Assembly: GCA_004794785.1 (NCBI GenBank)
Contig: SJOL01008593.1
Span: 178,232-242,231 of the forward strand
Origin: Opisthorchis felineus
Taxonomy: Eukaryota > Platyhelminthes > Trematoda > Opisthorchiida > Opisthorchiidae
Length of the DNA stretch: 64,000 nt
Direction of reading: 5' to 3'
Shown: positions 24,001 to 36,000 of the stretch, piece by piece
How positions within the stretch are numbered: position 1 is the stretch's first letter
How the letters are laid out: each line of letters begins with the position of its first letter
Notes under the pieces: model-generated
What the model saw: only the letters and a program-made list of their open reading frames with translations
Database searches by the model: none
What the model was told of the DNA's origin: nothing
Translations under genes and position numbers: made by a program

Positions 24001-27000
24001 TTCTGTCCTACCGATTTTCTTCCATGGGTGATGTTTTCTTTTTCTTCCGATTATTTAATCTTTCTCAGATCGTTTGTACTATGCATATCACCTTATGGGC
24101 GTTAAATCTACTGTTTTCGGGCGTCTTAGCTTTATGTTGTTTGCCACACCGCCAAACTTGACCGTAGCGTATCCCCTCTCAACATTACGATGTTTCGTCG
24201 ACGTTTCCTCGAGGGACCAAATCTTCCATTTTTGGACAAAGACCGCTTTCTAGTTCTCAGCAGGATATTGGGACGGAAATACTTTGTATCGTTCATTCAG
24301 ACGATGCACGACAAACGGTTGATGTTACCTTCCCACACATCGATTTGACCGTTTTCAACCGGGTTTGATACGACTTGGTGGAAGATATATACGCAGTGTC
24401 ATTTGTTGGAGTACGCCAAAGCCGCAATAGGTATTGATTACAACGAAGCCTGAACGCACGGACCCCAATTGTTATGGGATTCCTAACAGTAGCCGTTTTT
24501 TTTCATTTTTTCTACTTGGACATGTTCTCGTTATAACTTATCGTGTCGTGATTTCTGTTCGGGTTTAGCGAGGCTCAATCACTCGATCGCAACGGTACTG
24601 GTAACAGAGACTGACGAGCATTACGTATATTTCTGCTGAGAACATGCCAAAATACTCACTATTTAGGTCATGTACTCCAAGCGCGAGGCCGAAAAATCCA
24701 TCGCGGACACAAGTGTTTGAAAAACCCTATAAAATTGAAAGCTCATCATATGGATGAAGGACACGTGTGATGCGATGCGATACTGGCCACCTCCGGGAAG
24801 TGTTTTTTCGATACCTACTACTCTAGGCGTAACACACTACTCATAAGGTTGCTAAAAACTCTTCGATATCATAAACGACCATCGTAAACGAGAGATTCAG
24901 CTGGATTTAATTGGGTCTCTTGTTAAAACCAAATTCGTGCGCGACAGTGGCACATTTGTTTTTTCTCTCACAAATCTCTTGCTTCGGATAAGTGTGTGCA
25001 CTATGTGCAATGAGGTGGTGCTGTGTGTTCGGTGATGATGAGAAGAGGCAAAGTGTACAGGATATTCATACTCCGTTTTTAACAGACAAGAATTGCTGTT
25101 TTATCTGTTATACTACTCGTGTTTCTAGTTTCTTTTGGTCAAATATTCTCATTATGCACAATGTCGATTTCTCCCAAACAGCTAGTTCTCACAGAAGACG
25201 AGAAATTCTACAAGGTTCTGGAACTTCTAGGCATCTACCAGGAAGCCGGTAGTGTCCTAATATTCGTAGAGAAACAGGAAAGTGCAGATGAACTGATGCG
25301 TGTGCTGCTGAAATACGGCTACCCTTGTTTGTCCCTACATGGTGGAATTGATCAGTACGATCGCGATTCTGTCATGACCGACTTCAAGCGAGGCAATATC
25401 CGTCTTTTGATAGCCACTTCGGTAGCCGCCCGTGGCTTGGACGTGTCTGATTTGATGGTCGTGATAAATTACGACTGCCCTAACCACTACGAGGACTATG
25501 TTCATCGATGTGGGTACGTGAAATTGGATGTGACCCGATTGTTTCACAGAATTGTAGCTAGGTAAACACTTATACAGTGTCATAATTGTTTGATGTTCCA
25601 TTCTCCTTTTCAGGCGAACCGGAAGGGCTGGAAATAAAGGGTTTGCGTACACTTTTCTTACTCCGGATCAGGAACGCAACGCGGGTGACATTGTTCGAGC
25701 ATTCAAACAAAGTGGTCAGAAGCCTCCAGAAGACTTGCTAGCCATGTGGAACTCGTACAAAACTAGAATGGCTGCAGTAAGTTATGAATATAGGGTGTCT
25801 ATCGGGTTTGATAGTCATTCCCTTCACTTCAAGATCGTCCACACCGAACTCAGGTGACTAGGTTGTTTCGTGTGGAGCCCTCAGTTTGTTTTGTTCGTTC
25901 ACTTTATATATCTGACCTCATTTGAGTAGTTACTATAACTTTGTTCTCCTATTGAATTCCATGCAGTTCTACATCTGAAAGCATAACGGAAGTTCGAATT
26001 ATCAACGAATAGGTAATCCGTCATCCAAGATCTCTGGAATAAACAGACCACGATGAACTCTGCCGAATTCTGTAATATCTGAGGATCTATGCTTAACCAG
26101 TTGTCAATGCTTCGTTGTGTTCCACGCTTACAGTATTCGCCATCCTCAAACCAAGGATGTTTGTTATTACCTTGGTCGTATGCGGCACCACGCTGGGAGC
26201 ATTCTGTAATTCACTTGTTATCAACTTGTAGTTCTGTTTACCCTAAAGAACTTTAATTTAAGGATGACAGTACTGAAACACACTCCTGTTCTCGCTCTGA
26301 AGTGAATAAAAGGAATAGTGTGTTTCAAAAAATAAATTGAGAGCTCACAATCGGCTTTGAGACCTATGGCTTCCAATCCTTCTTTGAAACCTTGAGATTC
26401 CCATTCGGTTGACAAGCAATAGCATGGTCCAATTGTGCACGAAGCGCACACACTAGCTCTATGATCCGCGATTGTTACTTGGCCGTTAGCCAAAATCACC
26501 GGACGGTCAGCTGTGCCTCAGCTGCTCTATGGCCCCGACCTATTCCACTGTTCCGCGAATCTTCTGCTTGTTGGAACATCTTGGGGGATAAAGAAGGGTT
26601 AGAATCGCACCTCTCTCCGTCGTTCGTTATCTCCGGTTGGAACCGATCAAAGTATGTAATAAACACAAAGCTCAAGTGCTCCGTGTTTGGTCCAACATCG
26701 GGAGAGTGAGATTCGTGAGCATCAAGTTGGGTTCCACCCTGGCCGATGTCGCTTTGATGATATTTTCGCCTTGTGACAACTGGTTGATCTTCAGTTTTTC
26801 TTGGTATGTAAGCTGCTTTTAAACTCTATCTGTCGTCAGCAAGTATGACGGTCTCCAAATTCCTGTCCTCTGACCGCTCCCATGGATATATATACGTACC
26901 AGTTTGCGGTAAGCTTCCACTTGGGTTCACTACCTCGAATGATTTCAGGCAAGTCTGAGCAGTTGTAGCATTTCAACCAGGTGCGAAGTCTGATACGATC

Positions 27001-30000
27001 ACCTATTGGCTTGGACAGTCGAACAAATGCTTAGATTATTTCACTTAAATACTCATTCTCGCGGATGTCTAAGCTATGGATTTGAAGTTCGGCCCTTTGT
27101 CATGACGGAATATATGGTCGAATCAACCTCATGAAACCTTTCATGCTTGTTAGGAGTCATCTTTCCTGAAATGCAACTTGGTTGGTGCACATTTTTCTCT
27201 AATTAGGACAAAAAGAGATGAGAGTTCTTCAATAGTAGTCCAGTAGTCCATTTTACCATTCGATTCGCCTCTAGTCGTCCCATCATTGTATGCTGCCCTT
27301 TGGAAAATCTACACACCCTTATGAAAAAATCATAAAAAGTCCTGTTTTGTTTCTTTGTTTGACTATCTGCATGTTGAATTTATCCCCATCACCCTTTAAC
27401 TCACTGTTTTTCAAAATACAGGAAGGTAAGAAGGTCTTCGGATCTTCAGGTTTCCGTGGCAAGGGCTTCATGTTCGATGAGGCTGAGGCCCAGCTTAACA
27501 GCGAGAAACGTCGGGCCCAGAAGGCCGCTTTGGGTTTGCAAGACTCCGATGAAGAAGAAGCTGATCCGTCTAGTCTCGACTGGGAGTCGAAGATTGAAGA
27601 TATGTTGGCTAGTAAACGGAAGGTGACGGACGTTGCCAAAAGTTCCGTTGGAGAACTGACAACAGACACTGCCGCTGCAGGGTAATTTCTCATCAACCTA
27701 TAATGATACCCATTTTTGGCGTGTTTCCATTACGAAACCACGGACCTCTCAGTCCTTAGCTCACAGCCTAAAGCCGTGCGACGAATTTTTTGCCCACTTT
27801 TATTGCGTCCTGCTCGAACAAAGCAGTCGTAGCTATTTTAGCTATCTACTTGGATCTAATTAGCTGGAAAATCGTGGTCCGTTTTCAAAGCCCTGAAAGT
27901 GGGTTTGAAAGCAACCTGAAAGTAAACTGACCAACGAATGGAAGGTGTGGCTGCACTAAAAGAAAACATTGTCTTGAGTTTGTGAAAGAATACCACCGAT
28001 AACGTCATACCCTAGGTGATCCGAATTGTGGTTTAAAACAGAAGTACCGTGAGGGAATCCCCGAACGAATTCCGAAGACATTATCCAGCCCCGATATTCG
28101 GAATTATACACAACTGACAGTACGATGTAGTGCACATCGAAAAGACCCTCACTGACCCAATGATTTGTATCCGCGAAGTCTGCTGCTGGGACCGCAATCC
28201 AACGCATATAGGCGAAGCCAGCGGGCAACTGGAGAAACGCATCTGTTAACACAATGATGTGCACGTCCCACACTTAAAAACAAAAATTCGGTCATCGCTC
28301 TATAGTAAGATACTCGTTCAGCTGTAACACCCTTTCGGTGCCTAGCTGCCATGCCACCCGAAGGAAGCACGAGGGTTGCGATACTACCAGGTTCCCCGAG
28401 CCTAGACGGGGGAAGTCGAGAGGCAGAGGTCGGGTTCGAACCACGGACCTTCTGGTCAGTAAATTCGAGCTCTAACCACTGAGCCATCGCTCTGCCAGAT
28501 TACCAAACTTGATAACAACAACCTCTGATTGAACCCATTCTGCTCATATCCTTGTCGGTTCCGCAAGTCGAACAGTGGTTTGAATTGTTGACACAATGAG
28601 TGTCTGACCTCGTTCACTTGTGTAATTTTATGTAGTGAATTGTGTGCTGCTGGAAGCAGTAAATTCAGATGGTCGATTTTGTCTACAATGAATTCGGTGT
28701 TCGTGAACCCCTCTTGAACGAGTTCTACCTGTGTGGCAATTATCCATCCGCAACTGTCAATCCATTTTTGTCTAGAGTTTATACCGTTTCCAGCAACGCA
28801 TGTTTTTGACTTCTTAGCTTTCAGTGCGTTTTCGGGACTGACTCGTTTCAATGGAAAACGAGTGCAACGTGAAGTTACCAGCAATAAAATTACGAACGAC
28901 CTCAATGCATCCGGCTACCAATTGATAGGATTACTGGTGTTCCCGACCATAGTCCCCCACCACCAACAATTACACCGAGGCTGTTTTCAGTCAACAGTTG
29001 ATGGTTACTATTGCACAGAATTAAGGGGGCACAAAATCCATTGGTTGAAAGTTGTAGGACCACCACGGACCATCGTCCGATTTGGAGAGCTTGTAGTGTG
29101 ATGTGTTTGGCCACTACGCCTCTATCCTTTCACTAATATATTTTGATCAATGTTTCTTCATTTCCATCTCAGAGCAGCTACCAACTCGGTTTTTGAGTCA
29201 TAGTTTTTTTGGATCACTGTTCCTTTGGACTTCCAGTTGGTCCTGTAGGTTATCATGCGACCGAACAGAAGTCAGCTCTCGATAAGATGACAGGTTTGAA
29301 ACACTGTGTTGTGTTCAGTCGACAATGATGACTGTCACAGTGCCTGCAGTTTTACATAACTGCTTACCACTGCTAGTTTGCTCACTTCGAATGCGCTGGG
29401 ATGACACTCCAAACCATAGCTTCCGCATGAACCTGTGTGTTTGGAATGCTCCCATCTGGTGAACCGGTAAAGATTTGACTTGGATCACCAATGGTATCGC
29501 AACTCCGTCACGGGCTCCGTCTGACAGAGTAATCAGCTTAAAATGTGGCATCGCACCTGGGACCATGATGCATTGCTTCATATTACCCAACTTCGGAAGG
29601 CTGGCAAATTTTCATGTCTGATAGGTGGCCTGATACAAGCACTACTCTCTAAATTCTGATTCACTCTCGCCTGGATTTGCGTCTGCCTGAGTTTGTAGGT
29701 TGAGTGTAGTGCCAAAGTGAGCAGTATCCAAGACTCTGCTGCAGAAAATTTAGCAATCATGAAGGCAAGTAGCCAGGTATAGTTGGACCACTGAATTTTC
29801 GGTAATGATTAGCTATTGAATTCGCAGACCCCACTGACGGCCCATCGAAGATATTACCAAATAAAGAACATAAACATACAGTCTGAGTAGAATACTGAGT
29901 TGGAAGCTACTGTGGAACGGGCAGTGTGAACCACCGGTCGCAGTCATCCGGATACCTAGTGAAATTATACGGAGGGGCTTTGTAGTGAATTCAGGGCGAA

Positions 30001-33000
30001 ATGACAGGAATGCACCATTGAAGACTCCTGATGGAACTGTACCCTTCAACGGCCGTACACTTTTGTTGAATCTTGGAGTTTCCACGTCAAGTCGAATTCC
30101 TGTAAATTCTGCCTTTCTGTTTTATCACTTACCACCTACCGACCTCCTAATCGCTAGCAATAGACTTGCGATGATATCAATGATCTTATAATTTCCTCGT
30201 GGGGCACAAGTGGCCTTGTCCCGACTCATCATAAGTATTCCGCAGCTAGCGCACTGGTATCGGACTGGTAACATATTCGTTCCGTTTACAGGGTGTACTC
30301 ATTTTTGTTAAGCCCTATTTCGTTACTTCATTCCGACGTTAAACTAGAGTGTCTTGGATAAGTGTCTTTGGTTAATTGAGTAAGCCACTAATTTCCTCCT
30401 AACTTGTCTGTACTCTACCCCTCTCTTGTTCAGTGCCCAAACGGCTTCCACTCCCCTCAGTGCTGCTTTGGCCTTAGCTCGTCAAAAGGCTGCCCAGCTG
30501 GGTATAAATAAAAACCTAGGCACAACCGCTCCGGTCACGCGAGCGGACGCCACTCAGGCCACGGCCATTGCAGTCTTATCGGGTACGACGCCGCCACCTA
30601 CTGTAGGCCCAGCCAGTGCCAGTGTAGCTGCCGCAGCTGCAGCTGCTGCTGCCGTCACAACAGGAATCACAAGTAGCCGGACTCTGGCCGAACAAGCAGC
30701 CGAAAAGCTCAATGCCAAACTGGGCTACTCTAAACAGACCTTAGCTGGAAGCGGTGAGGAGGAGCCGAACGCCCCCTCAGGCAGTGATGTCGTACGCAGG
30801 TAAGTCAGCATCTAGATGCACCAGCTCCTTCCTGTTTTTTTCTTTTATTGCTGGCTATTTCGTGCAATTTGTGCTTATGCTAGTGGAACGAAATGGTCAT
30901 TTTCACCGGCACTATATGGCGCATTGCATTATTGATCCATAAGAAGCATCTCTTCAGTCGCACTGAATAGTTGATTTTGTGCTGCCAAATTGGAACACCG
31001 AACGCCAACAGCGTTCCCTCTTATACGGATACAATGTAGGTTTCAGCATTCTGGGTGTTCTGTTAACTCGTGTGTCATCTTTATCGGCCAGTTCACGAGC
31101 AACTTCGATGGTCTGTCGTGTGACTCTAGCTAATTTAATTGCTCATACTTTCTTCATAGGTTTGAAGAGGAACTGGTTATAAATGACTTTCCCCAAAGTG
31201 TGCGTTGGCGCATCACCGGCCGTGATATGCTCAACCATTTGAATGACTTCTGCAACGTTGGTGTGTCCGTACGTGGGGTGTATATGCCTCCAGCGAAAGC
31301 GAAGACACATGTTCCTGAAGGAAGCGACGATCGACCACTTTATTTGTGCATCGAAGCTGTCACCGAGCGAGAAATCACCATCGCGAAGAAGGAGATAATG
31401 CGCGTAATCAAGGAAGAAATGTTGAAAGTGGTAAGTTCTTTTCTGCTTCTTTCAGAAGAGAGGACTGACGCCAGACAGTAAACAGAAATGTGCTAGCCTC
31501 CTGGACTGTGGTCTTGTAATACCTGTCTGAAATAGTACAAACTACAGTTTTCAAGCCTGAAAGCTAGCTCTTCATTACAGGGTCACCTACGTGTTTTGGT
31601 TTCGCGGTATAATAACAAAATAATAATCGTTCATAGCGAAATACACTCATTTGCAAACAAATTTGGTTCTGCGAGAGACTCACCTGGAAGCCAGCTGAAT
31701 CTCTCGTTTGTGAGAGAGATTCGTTGCCAGGTCATACACTGTTCACCTCTGGGTGGACCTCTCCACTCAGCACAGGGCTGGCGAAAAGAGCTCTGAGAGG
31801 CAGGCAATCCTCTGGCATGCGGAGTACACGTCCTAAACAGCTTAACCTATGAAGCATAAGTAATTCACTTAAAACCATCTGGTGCAACAGCATTACGAAT
31901 CCGATGCTCCCGCTAGACCCGACCAATGCTTCGGAGACGCCGATAGCGTTCGTGTGTCTACTGCGCGAATAGGCGACGTTTCTGATTCATAATGCAGTAT
32001 GGATAGCACTGCTGCAGTGTAAACTTCCTCTTTGACAGACAAACTGACGTTAAGTCGGCGCCATAGGTGTTGGAGGTTGGTAGTAGTTGCCCTGGCTTTT
32101 ACGATTCGAGAAATAATGTCATCTCCAGCCAGTCCACCGGAACTCATACAGCTGCCCAGGTAAACAAATTTATCTACCACATCGATTGCCTCATCTGCAA
32201 GCAAGAGTTTTGGGTTTGATCCCACCCAGTCTTGTAGCAGCATTTTACGCTTTGCATGCACATGCCAAACCGTGCGGCAGTTATTTAAGTTATTTAAAAT
32301 GGTTCGCATTTTTGAAGGATCTGAACCAAGGAGAGCAATATCGTCCGCATACTGAATGTCTGTGTGTGAACGTCCCAGGAGCATTTCCACCCCCGAGGTT
32401 TCAGAGGCAGGCAGAGGAATTTCGAACAGCATTTCGATAACAAAATTGAAGAGGAAAGCGAGAGAGGGCAGCCTTGTCCTACACCACTGGACGTTGTGAA
32501 CTCAGGCGAAAGCTTGCCGTATACTCGTACCCGTCCACAGGAGTTCGCTTTCAGTGCCCTCGTAAATTTGGAAGGAACACCTTTGATCGCAAGGCATTGC
32601 CAAAGTTTGTGATGATCCGCGGAGTTAAATGCAGCTTTCAGATAAAAAACGACAAACGTCGGACTTCTAAAAGAGTGGCGCTGTTCAAGAACTTGTTTGG
32701 ATATAAAGATATTGTCTGTTCATCCCCGGCCATGGCGAAACCCAGCTTGATTCTTACGAACCTGTCACTCCCGATAATTGGTCAGCCTGCGCAAAATAAT
32801 GTCCGAGGGCACTTTGGATGCCACGATGGCTTTCGCTTGACGTTCTTGTATCCTTTTTGAAGCCTTGGATGACGGTTTACGCACTTGATTCCACTGGTAT
32901 TACGTTTTCGTTCCAAATTTTCCGCACTATGGTCATCAGACTGTTCGCCAGGACCTCCCATCTTTGAAGAGTGCGAAGTGCAGACCATCCCGGCCAAGTA

Positions 33001-36000
33001 CCTTTTCACGTTGAAAGATTGACATCTCATGTTGGATTTCTATTATTGACGGCGGGCTAGTGTCGATGTTCCATTCAGGTCTGCTAGGTTCTACCAGAGG
33101 TTGTGCTAAAGGATACTAGCTGAACTGTTCTTTAAATTGTTCAGCCCATCGCTCAAAAGGACGATTGTGTGAAGGAATTGCCGTTCCATCTTTTTCAGAT
33201 ATTTCGCCGACACTTTTCTTTTTTGGCCGATTGATCGAATCAGCTGAAATAGGGCGCAACTGTTGCCTGCAGCTTTCTCGGTCATTCTTCAAGCCCTTGC
33301 CTATCCGGTGTCTGAGGGATCTCTCCATGCGCCATCATAGTCGCTAGTTGCTGGTATGGCCCTTCTGGCAGCAATAAGATCTGCTGATCTCGACGATATC
33401 CAGTGTCCATTTAGTCGAGTCGGATGGCCTGGACAGAGTCCTGAAAAGTGAAAGCACAGCTTCTTTAACTCGCTTCCGTTCAAACTCCAAGCACTCTTCA
33501 TATTCCGCATGACTGCGTTTCCAGTAGCTTTCCAGTCAGCTCAGGTCGATACTCTTGAGCTACTGAAACTTGTCGAATTTGATGAACGGAGATGCTCTGC
33601 TTCGGCACGCGTAATCCTGATGAAAAGCGACGTGATAACCGGCTCCGCACAGTGGCACAATCGCAGTCAGGTTGTGTACTTCAGAGGAAACGGCAATCTT
33701 TAATTGAGGCTCCCCATCGGCAACTGATAGCCACGCGTTCCACTTGAGCCTGCGGTGAGTGGCCTCCAATTAAATCGATATGGGGGTTTTGTGCTTGAAG
33801 TTTGCACTGGCCAGGAACAGACGATGATCAGCAAGCAACTGAAGTGGCTGTTTCTCGTTATCCGTACGCTGAGCGTCGACTCCAAATTTGCCACCTAATT
33901 GTGATTCTGGGCTTAGTCGTCCAACTTGGGTATTCACATCACGCGCCAGGGTTACTATATCCGAAGGAGTCGCGACAGATATCGATTAACCCGTCTTTCG
34001 CAGTCTCAGAACTGCAATCTGTTGAGGCGTATTCCGATATGACAAATAAATGATCTTAATTTAGCCAGACAATCGCACAGCTCAAAGACGACTGTTTACT
34101 GGGATCCAGTCTAATAAAACGCTTTGCGTCTTGGGGCTGAGTGCAACTCCCACACCGTAGATACCACAAGCTATTGCGTGAGAATCACCAGACACCCGAA
34201 GAGCTCGTCCTGAGCGGCTTCAAGTGCACGACCGAGGTGACGTCTTGTATGTTTCGACATCGACAGAGGGGAACGAAGGTCTCAGCAAGAGGTGCCTGTT
34301 GCCCAATTCGACAATACAGACATTGAAGGCCGCAAAGTGGATTACTTTGGCTTATTTTTCTGGGCGATGGTTTAGACACGGACAATGGCTAGGAGACTGG
34401 CAGATGGGTTGATCACTGCATCATTCGATGGGTGGGGGGGAGGGCCGGTGAGCGAAGAGCTGCAAGGGCGAATGATACTTCCCGGTTTGGTTGAGGTACC
34501 CCAGCTAGAGTCTTTGGCTCAAAACTCTGGCCAACAGAGTAGTGGGAGGGTTTTGTTCGGGGTCCCCGACACTAGCCTCTGAACTGCGAGTCAGCGGTTG
34601 TTAGGGTTTTCTTAGGGGGACCTTCCCTGAGCCGATGACCCAGTAGTCCGACCCACTTGACTGCAGGGGCAGGCCTGGCCTGAGGACGCAGCGCGTAAAA
34701 CACTGTCTCACTCCTAAAGAGGCTGTGCACAGTAGGTGCCTTTTGAGCAGCACAAGACTGATTTTTGGAATTTCGACCGTATTGAATAATGCGCCGGGGG
34801 CCACCTTTAGGCGATTGGAGCGTGCGGTTTCTAAGACCAACATTTCCTAACTCATCCTTCATTCGAGAAAGGCATCATCTCTCCGCCCAAAGGAAACACC
34901 CTACTTCCTTCACACTCCTATCGGAGAGGAGAGTACACCTTCAACTCCAGACTACCTTGTAATACGATTTCTCGCTGTCCTTCGTCGGACTGCTCACCGT
35001 TGGCCTTTTTAGTATGGGTGGACCTTGGGGAACTAAGTTCCAACCAGTTTAACCCGCAGAATCATTGCGGCACTGAAGCCCGACTACCACAACAAGGTGA
35101 CAGCTTTAGGTTGGGTAAATATGGCGGCAAAGGTAGCTTGTTACAATCGTATTTGTAGGGTGATCACAGACGTTTCCAAATGGTCTCGCTAGAATCCTCG
35201 TGATGGAGCAAGAAGCACCGAACCATAAATGATCGATCTTGAATTGCTCACTTTCTGCCCACTCAGAGCTTCGTACCCGGCTGGCAATACACTCGTTCAG
35301 TGGACTTGCTGTTCGGTTATTTATAGCGGCTCGTATCCGGACTCTGATCGATAACGTTCGAAAACTGTCCGTCTAGACTGGCTCATCTTGCTTTGTTTTA
35401 CCGCTGCTGCTACAGCTGTTCATGGGAGCTAACGCCTTCCGTCCATGTACCACCCGCCCTTTGACTGCCAGCTGTTCTCGTCAGGTGTCAGTTTCCCATT
35501 GCAGAACTGAACTTTCTTCTCCACAGGATTCTCCGTCTCTGGAAATCCCCCGTGTTCCCAAGCTCCTACCACCAACTCTCCAAACGTCGATTTTTTGTGC
35601 GCCTCATCAGTCCGGCCTGATATTTTGCTCGCGTGTGTTTTCACCCGTACTGATATTTTCACAGTAGTCTCTGATCATGGGCCATATTTCCTGTGTAGTT
35701 CACTTATGTATAATAAGTCTCCCCGCGTAAATAGAACGAGTGCGTTATCACGAGCCTAAGATTAGAAAGGTGTGTTAGTTTACGTACGATTTCTGCGATC
35801 TCTAGGTGTACACTACGTTACTGGTCGTCTGACTCATTTGCAAGAATATGTTGCATTCGTTGTATGGGATGCTGGAAATCCTAGTCTTGACCTATTTACG
35901 TACATACGGAGAGACCAGCGTTAATGGTCACCCATGCAGTCCTGTGTGCTAATGTTTTGTGCGTTCCATGCTGCTTGACCGCGCTGTTCGGTTAAGACAA

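Noticed and set aside
31434..31455. A 25-base intron (gtaagt...ttcag) at 31431-31455 continuing the DDX46 frame
   Set aside because: It would yield a C-terminus without similarity to the family, whereas the exon at 38254 matches in phase and sequence.
32474..32860. 128-codon plus-strand frame
   Set aside because: It is the antisense shadow of RTE-A reverse transcriptase.
35783..35919. Open stretch reading [20 protein letters not shown] as a possible exon
   Set aside because: Only about 43 codons, no flanking splice logic to any neighbour and no family recognised.
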